Positions 1 through 11,290 of a DNA stretch of 27,657 nucleotides are shown in pieces (the first letter of the stretch is position 1; each line of letters opens with the position of its first letter). The translations under genes and the position numbers were made by a program. Where the stretch lies: the NCBI GenBank assembly GCA_023091735.1, contig JALKBU010000694.1:1-27657 (forward strand), read 5' to 3'. This stretch comes from Trichomonas tenax (lineage: Eukaryota; Parabasalia; Trichomonadida; Trichomonadidae). The notes beneath the pieces are model-generated. The model had not been told where the DNA came from. It did no database searches and saw only the letters and a program-made list of their open reading frames with translations.

Positions 1-3000
1 AGATGACGGCACCACGGAGGGCGACTGGCATGTACTCCTTACGTGAGTTCTCGATCTTCTGGTTGGTTGTCATAGCCTCGTTAAGAGACTCTGTGTTCTC
101 CTTGGATGTGACCTTTGTGGAGTTAAGTGTTGTGATAAGAGATGTGTTCTCAAGAAGATCACCCTTGGACGAACGAAGGAGATCGAGAAGCTTGTTTTCA
201 AGGTCGATCAAAGATGCCTTGAGCGAAGCGACCTTAGCGAGAAGACGCTGACGATCGATTTCGAGGGACTCCTTTTCGCGGAGAATAACCAAGTTAAGAA
301 GCTGCTCCTGAAGACCGTTCTGTGTGACGGAGAATTCAATGACGGAGCACTTAGCGAAAGTTTCTGGTGAGAAGCGTGGATTGGCGAGCTTCGTTGTGAA
401 GTACAATGTGAAGCCTGGATAGATTTCGACATCCTTGCCACCGACGCTGACGTTTGTGGAACGACCGACCTTCATGTAGTTCTTTGCAAGAATGTTATCG
501 AGAATTGGATCGATTTCTTCACCGCAGTCTTCGATGAGAAGTGGACGACCGGACTGAAGGGCGTTTTCGAGGTGTGTACGGAAGTACTTGTCTTCGAATG
601 ATGTGATGATGAGATCCTGCTTGTGGCGGTTCATAATCCAGCTGTGAGCTTGGCCCTGTGGGTCGATAAGCAGTGGATATGTTGGAGCGTTTGTGGAAAT
701 GACACCGTTCTGGCGGGAAAGTTCATCGGATGGAAGACCCTGAAGCTGCCATGTGTCGAGTGTAGCTTCGTTGACGAACAGTGAGATGATGTCGATCTGG
801 CCCTGGGATGGAATCTGGTTCGAAGCAAGGATGTTCGGCCATGCTTCGTTCAAGAAGTGCTGACGCATGACGTGGTTGAACATACCGCAGTAGCTGTTGA
901 AGGCGGCACCGATTGTGGCGTTACCGACTGTCTTAAGGATGGACTCCTGAAGCATGGAAGCCTGTGTCTCCCAACGGCTCTTTTCGTTGGAAAGAGCATC
1001 GATAAGAGTCTGAGCGTCCTTGAGCTTCTTCTCGGTAGCCTGAGCACGCATTGTGCACTCGTTCTGCTTGCCGAGGGCAGCATCGTAGTTGCGCTGGAGC
1101 TCATCGAGAGCACGCTGCTTCTCAGAGAGAGCATCTTCGAGAACCTTAAGAGCGGCTTCGGCCTTGTTAAGGGATGCTGTAGCCTGATCAAGCTGAAGCT
1201 TGAGTGGTCTGACACCCTTTTCGACGGCGTGGTACTTGCAAACGTTGATAACCCATGAACAGATACCACCAGCAGCTGTGGAAGCCTTCTTAGCAACTGT
1301 CGGGTTGAAAATCGGGCATGTGAGGTATGGCTGAAGGAGATCGATCTGCTCGTCGTTGATCTGGTCCTTTGGATAGTTAACGAGTGTCTGAAGAAGAGTT
1401 GTGCTCTTACGGTAGTTGTTACCGTATTCAAGAGATGGTGTCATGAACTGGAATGTGCCATCCTTTGTGGAGAGCTCTTCTGGTGTGTATGGAAGGATCT
1501 TATCGTAGAGAAGGATACAAACGGCATCGAACACAAGCATGATGACGGCACCGATCTGTGCGTAACCCTTAAGTTCGTTCATATCACCTGATGTGAGAGA
1601 CTGAAGGGCCTTCTCAGCTTCGATCTTGGCAGGCATAGCATCCTGAAGCTTAGCGTTAGCGTCCTCTTGCATGACGGCGATCTTGTTCTTCTCGATTTCC
1701 TGGGCATCCTTCTGTGTCTGGACTTCAGCAGCCTGAGCTTCTGCTTCTGCACGCTTAACTGTAACGACATCGAGAATCTGTTGAGCTTCGGCTGACTTCT
1801 GAGCGACAACTGCCTTTTCTTCGGAGAGCTTGCTCTTCATGTTAGCGACGGAGACCTTGGCGTCTTCGATCTTCTGAAGACCTTCCTTCATACGGTTGGC
1901 ATCATCCTGAATCTTGGCGAGCTGTGTCTGGTAAAGTGTCTTGAATGAAGAAAGGAATGAAAGGTATGACTTAGGAGTGACGAATGTACGACGACGGAAG
2001 CGGTTGAAGTAGTCTTCGCAACCCTGTTCGACCGACTCGTGGATGAGTGCGAATGTCTCAGAAAGGCGCTCCTTGATGTCGTTGTCCTTAGCGATGATAT
2101 CGATTGGCTTGAGGAAGTTCTCGACGACGGAGTAAAGACCCTGGTGAGGCCAGTGTGTGAACCAGTCGATTGTGCAGCCAGAGAACAAACCTGGGAACTT
2201 GAGGTTACGGCGACGGAACTGTTCACCGACTGGGGAGAAGCAAAGAACAATGTGGAGGTTGGAGCGGACACGGTTGATGAAGTAGCCGTAGACGTTCTGA
2301 TCGGTATCGACCTGGCCACGGCACTCCTTGATGAAGATCGGACGCATTTCGCTCATGAGAGCTTCGTATGTATCACGGTAGAAGAGGTTTGCGATTTCAC
2401 CTGTTGTGAGAATGTTGTTGATGAATTCGAGGAAGGACTCCTGCTTGACTTCGTTATCTGTGAAGATGAATGTTGTGCGCTTGTTGAGGACACCGGCCTG
2501 GCGGTAAAGTTCACGAATATCTGTCAAGAAATCGTTTGTACCATAGTTACGGCTTGGTGTGACCTGGAAGATGTTGTAGCCAAGAATCGTAGATGCGAGG
2601 CGTGTGAGTGACTGCTTACCAGAGCCACCGACACCGACCAACAATGCGTGGCCACGTGGCATGCCGATGATACGAGCAATGCGGACAAGGTGGTTCATAG
2701 CGTCGTCGAACAGGACGAGGTCGAGCTTCTTGCCCTTTGTGGATGGCTTGGAGTTGAATTCATCCATGAATTCGCGGCAGCGCTTGTTGAGAGCATCGAA
2801 TGTGGAAACCTGCTCGTAGATACGTGGGATCTTGCTGTCTTCGACACCTTCGTACTGAGAGTAATCTGGATCGTGCATGAATGAGCACCAAAGGCGAGTG
2901 AATGCCTCGCGGAGAAGGTGCTCGTAGCTGTCACCGAACTTCTCGCAGCCGCACTTGACGATGGTTTCCGCAAACCATGCTTTATCCTGATCCGTTGTGA

Positions 3001-6000
3001 ACTTATCTGGGAAGACACGGAAGCACTCGTGTGCCCAAAGGGAAACGAAGAGTTCTGGAGATGTGACTTCCTTGGATGTGACCTGAAGCATACCCTGTGT
3101 AACACGGGAAAGGTCACGAAGGTTGAAGACGTAGTGGAACTTGGCTGGTGTTGGAAGCATTCTCGCCTTTGTGGAGCTCCAGATGGCATGTGTAGCTTCG
3201 ACAGCAATGCCGGCGAGGTTTGTGATTGAGGATGAGAAACCACGCTCCTCGATGAAGAAGCCCTTGAGAATTGTGGAGTAAATACGGTTGATGGAGGCAA
3301 CATCTGGAAGTGTGTAGTTGAAGACAGAGAAGTGACGCTTGAGACGATCTGGGACATCGTTACGACCACCACCTGGTGTGCACATGGCGGCGACGAACTG
3401 TGTGTTGATGACTGTGATGAACTCTCCTGGCTTTTCGAGGGAGTAGAAGCCGCTGTCTTCCATGAGCTGACGAACGATTTCGTTTGTGACCTGGTCACCC
3501 CACTCGTTGATTTCTGGCATGGAGATATCATCGATGAAGACTTCCATACGCTTGCCACCAATTGGGCCATAGCTGGAACCGATTGTCTTCTCAAGGACGG
3601 ACTCGATGGATGTCTGGAACAAGTATGGTGTTGTAGCAGATGAGAAGTTGAAGACCTTGGAAACCCAACGCTCCTTGTCGAATGTGTTCAAGAAGGTGTT
3701 GATGGTGGCTGTCTTAGCGGTACCGGAGTCACCGAAGAGAAGGATGGAGCAGCTGCTCTGTGCGAGAAGCTGAAGAAGGTACTCGATCTGTGTGTTGTTA
3801 ATTGTTGGGACGAGGATGGAAGCAAACTCTGGTGTCTCCTTCTTGGGATACTCGTATGTGCGGAGGCGTGTCTCCCAGTTGACCCACTCGCCAGCGGACT
3901 TAAGATCGACGACGTAGTCGAACAAGTGAGCCTTGTCGATGCTGGATGGGATGGAAGCAGCGTACTCCTTGCAGAGCCACTGTGAGAGCTGGGAACGGCC
4001 ATCGAGATCGAGGAAGCCACCGAACGCCCACATAGCGGAGAAGATCATGAGCTTCTTGAGAATGACTGGATCCTGGCAGTTAAGCTTGATGAAGCCATCG
4101 GATTCGCGAGATGTGATCATTGACTCGAAGATGTGGAGGATTGTTGTGATGATGTGGACCTGAGATGTCTTCATGACCATCTTCAAGTGCTTGAAGACAT
4201 AGGCGAAGAGCTTATCGAATGATGAGATGAGCTCTGGGAAGATGCGCTCGATAGCCTTGAAGTCTTCGCGCTTGGACCATGACATAGCGACTGGGCGCCA
4301 TGTGAGGATGTGCGATGGAACGTAAATCATACCAGCACGAGAAACTGTAGCTGGAGAAGCGTTATCGAGAGAAGACATTTCGAAGAGAAGTTTGACTGTT
4401 GGAGCCATAGGAAGACGGTCACCGTTAGCGAGTGTAAGTGTCTTGTTATCATCAAGAACGGAGTTGAGGTTCTCAATCCAAATAGCATCGACTGGACCAT
4501 CGAGACCAAGCCAAACGTTCTTGTTCGTCTTCTTGCACGCCATACGCCAGAGAGAGGAGAAGATACCATCTGTCCAATCGTTGGAAGATGGATCGAGTGT
4601 ACCGAACATTTGGGAGGATGTGATGGCCTTCGGATTCATGCGGACGAACTCGTGTGGGCAGCGGACTTCAGAATATGCAAGGATAAGCATCTTAAGAAGT
4701 GAGGACTTGCCGGAGCCAGATGGACCAAGAATCATGATACCGTGACGAACTTCGCATGTTTCCTGAAGCTGCATAGCCTTAGCGAGCCACTCTGGGAATG
4801 GATCGAGGTTGTGAGCAACGGAGTTCTCGATAATGGAGTTCTTGATCGCCATATCGGGCTGCTGATCGGGCTTCTTATCGAAAACATCCTGAAGAAGGTC
4901 GAGGAACAATGGTTCATCATCGTCGACGAGCTTAGCAAGGTTCATGTTCATAAGAACACGGTTGAGAAGTTCCTGTTCGTTCATTGTTGGGTTGTTGGCA
5001 CGGACTTCCTTGGAGAAACGAAGAACGGAAAGAATGTTACGAAGACCCCAGTCGTAGTGGATCTGCTTGGAAAGCTGCTCTGAGCAAAGAGCGTAAAGAA
5101 GGGCGAACTTGTCAGAAAGTGACATGTAGTCCTGGAAACCGGATGAAGCAAGTTTGACCTTCATGATGAGACGCTTGTCTGGAACCATCATAGCAACCAT
5201 ACGGAACTGGATCTTAAGGTTTTCTGGAAGCTCCTGACGACCAGCGTAACCTGGGTTCATTGTGATGAAGATAGCGACGCGGTTATCTAACTCGACCATG
5301 TTACCATCGACGAACTTGAAGATGCGCTGGCGTTCACGACATGCGTTGAAGATTGTAGCGACCTGTTGAGCAGCGACGGAAAGAACATCGAGTTCAATAC
5401 GGTTGAACTCATCGAAGTCACCCCAGCAACCTGCCTGAGCGAGACCACGGAAAATACGACCGAGACCCTGGTTGTTCATCTGATCGGAGCAGTTGAAAAC
5501 GACGCACATGATACCGAGAGCCTTAGCCATATCCTTAACTGTTTCTGTCTTTCCTGTACCGGCTGGACCAGCTGGAGCACCACCCATGCAGAGACCGAGA
5601 GCCTGAGCAAGTGTGATGTAGCAACGATCTGTAAGTGGTGTAATAACCAAACGACCTGTGCAGCCAAGATATTCGTATGAGTACTCACGCTCGACATCTG
5701 TGATGGCGATGATGCACTTGCGGCCTTCTGGCTTCCAGTAGTAACGCATCTGCTTCTGCCACTCGAAGTCGAGTGGAGATTTGATCTTCATGTCGACGAG
5801 AGAATTGTAGATATCGCGATTGTGAAGGAATAATGTGATGAGAACTTCGATGTGGACGGACTTGAGCTTCTTGCTCTTATCAAGGCCACCAGCGATTTCG
5901 ACGAGCTTCTTGAAACGCATTTCGAACTCATCCTTTGTCTCCTTGAAGATCTTCTGGTTCTTGCCGTTGGCCCGCTTGAGTGTATCTTCTGTACGCTCTG

Positions 6001-9000
6001 TCCACCAAATCATCATAGCAAGAAGCATGATCTGAGCTGGGAAGTCGGCGTTAACCCACTGTTCGACTGTGAATGTCTGGATCTGTGTTGACATTTCTGT
6101 GCAAATGTTGAGAAGTGTCTGGCGCATCTTGTTGATGAGATCGTTAAGCCACTTTTCGACATTGTCCTGAGCAAGGAATGGCTGGTAGAGCTTAACCTTT
6201 TCACCTTCGCCGGACTCGAAACCGAGAATCTTGTTGTACTGAAGCTGGTCGAATTCGAGGTGTGTGAGGTTATCGAAGATGGAGTGGATGTGTGGCTGAA
6301 TGGCTTGTGGATCAGATGCCTGACCGAGAATTTCGAGAATAACTGGTTCGGAAAGGAAGTAGAAACGTGGGAATGACTGACGCTTCTTTTCGATGTAGCC
6401 GGAAAGAGCCTTCTGGCACTTCTGGAGCTGCTCGAGAAGGTGCTTGAAGAGCTTCTGAAGACCTTCATCGACGAAGCAGACTGTGACGACGTTCTTGACA
6501 TCGGAAGCGTTCTTCATGATTGTCATCCAGTTCTTGTTGATTTGAGCGAATGCCTTTGTTTCCTGAGTCATGTACTTGGCGATATCACCACCGGAGAAAA
6601 CGGCTTCGAGGTAAATCCACATGGACTGGACTTGCTGCCACTCTGTGATGACGTCACGAGAAACAGAGAGCTTCTTCATCCAGCTCTCAACCTGGCCCTT
6701 GAAACGAGCGACGAATCTGTTGGAGTTGAGTGAGCTGAGAGCCATCAAAGAGTCTTCGATCTTTGTGATGATTTCGTTTGTCTCGGCACCCTTAAGCAGC
6801 ATATCCTGCATGCCCTTGTATGGAGAGAATGTGAACTCTGTTGCCTGCCAGTCGCCTTCGATTTCGCGGAGCTTGGCTTCAATCTTAGCTTCCTGTGTAG
6901 CGGCGTTGCAGATATCTTGAACATCTTCCTTAAAGTTGAGAAGACCAGCATCAAAAACGTGGCCAAGACGGAAGACATCCTTATCTGTATCGATATCAAC
7001 CTTTGTGAGCTTCTTGATCTCGTCCCAGTGAACTGGTTTGACAGCTGGGTTGGAAAGAGCTTCAAGAAGTGGCATTGTTTCAACGAAGTTATCGATCTTT
7101 GTGCAGAGATCCTTGTATGCATCCCAGCCCTTCATTTCGGCTGGAAGGTGGCGTGTACGTGTCTGGAATTCTGTCATCTTGACTTCGATATCGCCGAACT
7201 TAACTTCGACCCAAAGGAAGTCACGGATCTGGCGTGTGTATGTGTTAACTTCGGAGTAAAGGTTGTAGAGTGTTGTAAGGTTCTTGAGCTGCTTGGCAAG
7301 GACATCAATGGAGTCGAGCTTTGTCTTCTCGAGACCGAACAAATCCTGACCGCCGGAGTATGTGACCCAGCGCTTCTGGATATTGTCGAACTGGTGCTGG
7401 AAGATCTTAAGCTTCTCGGATGCTTCAGCTGGTGTGAGACCTGGAGCCATTGGGCCTTCCTGGTTGTACTGGATCTGGAACTGCTTGAAGTCCTCCAAGA
7501 ACTGAGCCATGCCTTCGATAACCTGGTTCTTGAACTGTGGAGAAACCTTTTGGAGTGTCTCCTGTTGCTGCTGCTCGAGAGCACGAAGCTTGCCCCAGTT
7601 GTACTGGATGTTATCGAACATATCGAGTTCTTCCTGTGGGATTGTAATTCCGTTCTTACCAAGAAGTGAGTATGACTCTTCGATTGGTGCCATCAACTGA
7701 TCGTATTCAGCGCTCTTCTCACGGACGGCCTTAAGGGCGTCCATTGTAGAACGAAGGTCATCGAGCTGGTTGATGCTCTTGGAGAGGGCATTCTTCATCT
7801 TCTCAATGAAGTCGTTAAGTTCAAGCATCTTGGAGCGGCCGATCTTGTTGAGGAGGTCACCATACTTTTGCTTCCACTTCTTCGCTTCAGCAATGAGTGC
7901 GTTCTTGACACCACCGCAATCGATAACGATTGGGCCAACACGTGTCTTCTCGACGATATCCTCGATCTTGGATTCGAGCTCCATGAAGTTGTCCATCTTC
8001 TCCTTGATCTGGCGGATGGATGGGTTTGTGGCCTCGAACTCGTTGAATGACTTGTCGCCATCGCTCTCCCAAAGGAATGAGTACTCGTTGAATCCAGCAA
8101 TGTACTCGTTGATGCGTGGGATGAACTCCTTCATCTTGTTTGTCATGCTGATGATAAGAGCGATTGTTGGATAGTCGCGTGTGAGTGCATTGAAGTAGTT
8201 CTTGGCACGGAAGTCCTGGTTCTGGGCAACGGCAAGGCCAGCTGGCTCGCCGTCCTCATCGACATCGTGGTCCTTCTCCTCGGTGTGCTTCTCTGTCTTC
8301 TGCTGTTCTGGAGCAGATGGGAAGCGAGCGAGAACGAATGTCTGGATCTCCTGTGTAGCACGGAGGATAGAGCGAACACCTTCATCGAGTGTCTTCTGGA
8401 TGCCCTGAATATCTGGGGACAAAACAAGGTTTGGAACCTGTGGACGGAGCTCTGTGGAGAATAATGTTGGATCTGTCTCCTTACAAGCGTGAAGAGCGTC
8501 GCAGATATCGTTCATGGAATTCTTGAAGCACTTAACAACAGCACGGAATGTAATATCCTCATATGTCTTGAACATTGTCCAAACAAGGCTGCTTGTGACA
8601 ATCATTGTGTTGTCCTCCTTGTTGTACTGGAACAACTGCTTTGGCTCGGACTTTCCATCATCGTCCTCCTTCTTTGGATTGATATCAGAGACTGTGGAGA
8701 TGATGTTGATGATTTCACAGACAGAGGACTGGATGCCCTGAACACGTGCGTTGATACGCTGAACAGCCTCAGCTGCGTGGTGTGTGATTTCATCAATGAA
8801 GTGCTGCGGATCAGAAATGTGGTTCTTGAATGGTGGGCAAAGTGGTGTATCAGCAATCTCTTGGAGGGACTTGTTGATGGAGAAGGTGCGGATATCGTTA
8901 ACCTTATTAAGAACATCTTCGATCTGAGAGATCTTCTGGCGAAGTGTCTCGATGTAGTTATCGATGTTAAGAGATGACCATGTGAGTGTCTGGCCACCTG

Positions 9001-11290
9001 GAGCAATAACTGCCTCGAGCTTCATCTGAGCATCGCGGAAGAGATCTGGGAATGTTTCTGTGATCTGGTAAAGGATTGTGTCGTGGCGAACAAGAAGGTT
9101 CTGAAGTTCTGTACGGCAGCGCTTGATGTGGGCCTCCTGAGAGACAAAGCTCTCGAATTGTGGTGGGAGGTCGAACTTGAAGCGGCAGAAAACGTTGGCC
9201 TCTTGGAAGATGCGAAGAACATCGTGTGAGAAGTTGACTGTAAGAACATGGTTGGAGTCCATCTTGATCAATGTATTCTGCATTTCCTTCTTAAGAAGGG
9301 CAGCATTGTCCTGGAAGAGTTCGTAGCACTTCTTCTCAAGGTCAGCGAGTTTGTACAATGTTGGGTTGTACTTGGCGATGAGCTTCTTGTTCTCGCTCTT
9401 TTCGAAAAGACCCTCATGTTTCTTGAAGACCTCCATTGGGCTTGTGATGCGGTCCATAAGTTGACGGACGCGTGCAATGCAGCCGGCAATCGGTGGCATG
9501 TTCTTGATCTGAAGCTTCTTGTTGTTGAACTGAGAAGCAAGCTGTTGCTGCTCCTTGTCAACAAGGTCGAGGTCCTCGCTGTAGCGAGTGAGTGTCTTTG
9601 TGAACCACTTCTCGAGCTCGGCCTTACCCTGCTGGCGGGTCATCGTGGCAGAGAGCTCGTTGTAGAGTTCAAGAGCTGACATTGGTGTTGGTGTAACCTG
9701 GAAAGCATCGCTGATGATCTGACGGATTTGTGTATCAAGCTGTGTGCAGTTTGTCTGGAAGAGCTTGTAGTCCTTCTGGAAGTTCTGGTTACGTGGGTCA
9801 AGCATCTTGTATGAGACGCGCTTTGTGAAATCAATATCTTCGACGAAACGCTGGACAATTAGTGCCATTCCCTCAAGACGACACTTGGAGAGAAGGTTGA
9901 ACTCATCAATTGTTGTGAAGAGGTTGATGAGGTAGTCGCAACGCTCAGAGAAGGCATCGAACTTACCGAAGATGATGAAATGTGTGCGGAGTTCGCGTGT
10001 TGTGTTTGTGTCATCCTTCTTGTCTGTGGACTTGGATGTCTTGTTAAGATCGCCTGTCTTGGCTGGTTGTGTTGTGTCAAGAGATGGGACCTTTGTCTTC
10101 ATTGTGCTGTTGTAGCACTCCTGGTAGCGCTTATTCAAGTCAATGCACTCGTGGAACTTCTTGATAAGAAGTGTACGATCCTGCTCGTAAAGTTGACCGC
10201 TTGGGCAGATGTAGTGAACACATGTGTTGATCATCTGGTTTGTGACCTTCTTAAGAAGGGTGCAGATGCGTTGTGGTGAGCGGTAGTAACGAGAGATGTT
10301 GTGGACCATAGAAACGCTTGTGATAAGGCCTGGAACGAGTTCTCCGCACTCTGGTGGATCAAGAGCGTAGAGGAGTTCTGTGTACTTCTCGAGAGAAGTG
10401 AGGTACTTGACGTTATCCTTAGCCTCGTTAGCGCTAGCAGTGATCTTGGCATCAAATTCGTTCCAAAGATTGAGAATCGGTGGCCTCTTGATCTTAAGAA
10501 CAGAGACGACAATTCTAACATCGTTGGACTTGATGGACTCGACAAGAGATGAGAAAATGGAGAGACGCTCGCGCCAGTAATCCATCTCAGCACGAGGACC
10601 GCTGTCCTCATCTTCTTGACGAACTTGCTCTGTGACGTTGAGGAGACCTTGGATCTGCTCACACCACTGCAGCATTTTCTGTGCAAACTTGTTTGTGATG
10701 TTATCATCATGAGAAGCTTGAAGCAATGACTGAGAATCGAGTGTAACACCGTGCATATCAGCCGGAGGTTCTAAAATGACGGCCTTTTCAGTTGCAGCAA
10801 CGGTGGAACTGATTGATTGAGATTTGCGTTCGATGCTTGTGAGGATGATGTTGAGAGTTTTCTTATCAACACTGTCATCTGTTGAGTCAAGCGCAGAGCG
10901 AATGACACCAGAGTAGGATTTAGAAAACATCGAGTTGAATGAAGAAATTGGATCGCCTGCGATAATGCCTGCGGCGACGAGTTGATCGATGCTTGTGTTT
11001 GAAATCGACTGTTTGTTTTCTTTTTCGATCTTGAGGAAGTATGGAATAAGAATGCAAGACTTGCCTGGATACTCAGAGGGGTCATCTGAGACTGTCATTT
11101 CAAGTGGCTCGCGTGATGTTACGTAGAAGAAAAGTGCAGGAACTTCATCGTGAGTGGATAAGAATCGATTAATCTTATTCATTTGTTCTCCCGCTAGTTT
11201 TGAAGCCCAATCTTCGACTCCATTTGAATCATTGAAGAGAAGATTGTCGGCAATCTTCTGCCAAAGAAACTTGTAGCGAGGATCGGCCAT
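1..11290 (-). CDS. Axonemal outer-arm dynein heavy chain, DNAH5/DNAH8 type (C-terminus cut by window edge)
   Basis: Force-generating motor subunit of the flagellar outer dynein arm. It starts MADPRYKF at 11290 and stays open to the edge for about 3763 codons. Tail is residues 1 to about 1300, then the linker, with a GGDIAKYM stretch resembling the DNAH5/DNAH8 class GGDIAKQLP. Four P-loops are visible: AAA1 GPAGTGKT at 1908-1915 (followed by FDEFNRI, Walker B), AAA2 GPSGSGKS at 2189, AAA3 GDSGTAKT at 2520, and AAA4 GVGGSGKQ at 2886. A coiled-coil stalk runs from about 3110 to 3435 with the microtubule-binding tip at about 3230-3350, then AAA5. The frame ends near the AAA5/AAA6 boundary, so roughly 700-900 residues (AAA6 and C-terminal domain) lie outside. 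The gene is GC-richer and more codon-biased than its surroundings, except for about the first 180 codons. A TCA-type initiator-like site lies about 13 nt upstream. Dynein identity is certain; the outer-arm subclass is from motif resemblance. Confidence 0.96.
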   Translation of the reverse strand, partial: MADPRYKFLWQKIADNLLFNDSNGVEDWASKLAGEQMNKINRFLSTHDEVPALFFYVTSREPLEMTVSDDPSEYPGKSCILIPYFLKIEKENKQSISNTSIDQLVAAGIIAGDPISSFNSMFSKSYSGVIRSALDSTDDSVDKKTLNIILTSIERKSQSISSTVAATEKAVILEPPADMHGVTLDSQSLLQASHDDNITNKFAQKMLQWCEQIQGLLNVTEQVRQEDEDSGPRAEMDYWRERLSIFSSLVESIKSNDVRIVVSVLKIKRPPILNLWNEFDAKITASANEAKDNVKYLTSLEKYTELLYALDPPECGELVPGLITSVSMVHNISRYYRSPQRICTLLKKVTNQMINTCVHYICPSGQLYEQDRTLLIKKFHECIDLNKRYQECYNSTMKTKVPSLDTTQPAKTGDLNKTSKSTDKKDDTNTTRELRTHFIIFGKFDAFSERCDYLINLFTTIDEFNLLSKCRLEGMALIVQRFVEDIDFTKRVSYKMLDPRNQNFQKDYKLFQTNCTQLDTQIRQIISDAFQVTPTPMSALELYNELSATMTRQQGKAELEKWFTKTLTRYSEDLDLVDKEQQQLASQFNNKKLQIKNMPPIAGCIARVRQLMDRITSPMEVFKKHEGLFEKSENKKLIAKYNPTLYKLADLEKKCYELFQDNAALLKKEMQNTLIKMDSNHVLTVNFSHDVLRIFQEANVFCRFKFDLPPQFESFVSQEAHIKRCRTELQNLLVRHDTILYQITETFPDLFRDAQMKLEAVIAPGGQTLTWSSLNIDNYIETLRQKISQIEDVLNKVNDIRTFSINKSLQEIADTPLCPPFKNHISDPQHFIDEITHHAAEAVQRINARVQGIQSSVCEIINIISTVSDINPKKEDDDGKSEPKQLFQYNKEDNTMIVTSSLVWTMFKTYEDITFRAVVKCFKNSMNDICDALHACKETDPTLFSTELRPQVPNLVLSPDIQGIQKTLDEGVRSILRATQEIQTFVLARFPSAPEQQKTEKHTEEKDHDVDEDGEPAGLAVAQNQDFRAKNYFNALTRDYPTIALIISMTNKMKEFIPRINEYIAGFNEYSFLWESDGDKSFNEFEATNPSIRQIKEKMDNFMELESKIEDIVEKTRVGPIVIDCGGVKNALIAEAKKWKQKYGDLLNKIGRSKMLELNDFIEKMKNALSKSINQLDDLRSTMDALKAVREKSAEYDQLMAPIEESYSLLGKNGITIPQEELDMFDNIQYNWGKLRALEQQQQETLQKVSPQFKNQVIEGMAQFLEDFKQFQIQYNQEGPMAPGLTPAEASEKLKIFQHQFDNIQKRWVTYSGGQDLFGLEKTKLDSIDVLAKQLKNLTTLYNLYSEVNTYTRQIRDFLWVEVKFGDIEVKMTEFQTRTRHLPAEMKGWDAYKDLCTKIDNFVETMPLLEALSNPAVKPVHWDEIKKLTKVDIDTDKDVFRLGHVFDAGLLNFKEDVQDICNAATQEAKIEAKLREIEGDWQATEFTFSPYKGMQDMLLKGAETNEIITKIEDSLMALSSLNSNRFVARFKGQVESWMKKLSVSRDVITEWQQVQSMWIYLEAVFSGGDIAKYMTQETKAFAQINKNWMTIMKNASDVKNVVTVCFVDEGLQKLFKHLLEQLQKCQKALSGYIEKKRQSFPRFYFLSEPVILEILGQASDPQAIQPHIHSIFDNLTHLEFDQLQYNKILGFESGEGEKVKLYQPFLAQDNVEKWLNDLINKMRQTLLNICTEMSTQIQTFTVEQWVNADFPAQIMLLAMMIWWTERTEDTLKRANGKNQKIFKETKDEFEMRFKKLVEIAGGLDKSKKLKSVHIEVLITLFLHNRDIYNSLVDMKIKSPLDFEWQKQMRYYWKPEGRKCIIAITDVEREYSYEYLGCTGRLVITPLTDRCYITLAQALGLCMGGAPAGPAGTGKTETVKDMAKALGIMCVVFNCSDQMNNQGLGRIFRGLAQAGCWGDFDEFNRIELDVLSVAAQQVATIFNACRERQRIFKFVDGNMVELDNRVAIFITMNPGYAGRQELPENLKIQFRMVAMMVPDKRLIMKVKLASSGFQDYMSLSDKFALLYALCSEQLSKQIHYDWGLRNILSVLRFSKEVRANNPTMNEQELLNRVLMNMNLAKLVDDDEPLFLDLLQDVFDKKPDQQPDMAIKNSIIENSVAHNLDPFPEWLAKAMQLQETCEVRHGIMILGPSGSGKSSLLKMLILAYSEVRCPHEFVRMNPKAITSSQMFGTLDPSSNDWTDGIFSSLWRMACKKTNKNVWLGLDGPVDAIWIENLNSVLDDNKTLTLANGDRLPMAPTVKLLFEMSSLDNASPATVSRAGMIYVPSHILTWRPVAMSWSKREDFKAIERIFPELISSFDKLFAYVFKHLKMVMKTSQVHIITTILHIFESMITSRESDGFIKLNCQDPVILKKLMIFSAMWAFGGFLDLDGRSQLSQWLCKEYAASIPSSIDKAHLFDYVVDLKSAGEWVNWETRLRTYEYPKKETPEFASILVPTINNTQIEYLLQLLAQSSCSILLFGDSGTAKTATINTFLNTFDKERWVSKVFNFSSATTPYLFQTSIESVLEKTIGSSYGPIGGKRMEVFIDDISMPEINEWGDQVTNEIVRQLMEDSGFYSLEKPGEFITVINTQFVAAMCTPGGGRNDVPDRLKRHFSVFNYTLPDVASINRIYSTILKGFFIEERGFSSSITNLAGIAVEATHAIWSSTKARMLPTPAKFHYVFNLRDLSRVTQGMLQVTSKEVTSPELFVSLWAHECFRVFPDKFTTDQDKAWFAETIVKCGCEKFGDSYEHLLREAFTRLWCSFMHDPDYSQYEGVEDSKIPRIYEQVSTFDALNKRCREFMDEFNSKPSTKGKKLDLVLFDDAMNHLVRIARIIGMPRGHALLVGVGGSGKQSLTRLASTILGYNIFQVTPSRNYGTNDFLTDIRELYRQAGVLNKRTTFIFTDNEVKQESFLEFINNILTTGEIANLFYRDTYEALMSEMRPIFIKECRGQVDTDQNVYGYFINRVRSNLHIVLCFSPVGEQFRRRNLKFPGLFSGCTIDWFTHWPHQGLYSVVENFLKPIDIIAKDNDIKERLSETFALIHESVEQGCEDYFNRFRRRTFVTPKSYLSFLSSFKTLYQTQLAKIQDDANRMKEGLQKIEDAKVSVANMKSKLSEEKAVVAQKSAEAQQILDVVTVKRAEAEAQAAEVQTQKDAQEIEKNKIAVMQEDANAKLQDAMPAKIEAEKALQSLTSGDMNELKGYAQIGAVIMLVFDAVCILLYDKILPYTPEELSTKDGTFQFMTPSLEYGNNYRKSTTLLQTLVNYPKDQINDEQIDLLQPYLTCPIFNPTVAKKASTAAGGICSWVINVCKYHAVEKGVRPLKLQLDQATASLNKAEAALKVLEDALSEKQRALDELQRNYDAALGKQNECTMRAQATEKKLKDAQTLIDALSNEKSRWETQASMLQESILKTVGNATIGAAFNSYCGMFNHVMRQHFLNEAWPNILASNQIPSQGQIDIISLFVNEATLDTWQLQGLPSDELSRQNGVISTNAPTYPLLIDPQGQAHSWIMNRHKQDLIITSFEDKYFRTHLENALQSGRPLLIEDCGEEIDPILDNILAKNYMKVGRSTNVSVGGKDVEIYPGFTLYFTTKLANPRFSPETFAKCSVIEFSVTQNGLQEQLLNLVILREKESLEIDRQRLLAKVASLKASLIDLENKLLDLLRSSKGDLLENTSLITTLNSTKVTSKENTESLNEAMTTNQKIENSRKEYMPVALRGAVI

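Noticed and set aside
2695..3594. Long open frame (299 codons) on the minus strand, plus many other 60-250-codon frames on both strands in 1-11290
   Set aside because: All overlap the dynein heavy chain in other frames. They are low-complexity shadows of its biased codons.
5120..5130. TGACATGTAGT, a near copy of the recurrent motif
   Set aside because: It lies inside dynein codons and lacks the AAA end; it is explained by coding sequence.
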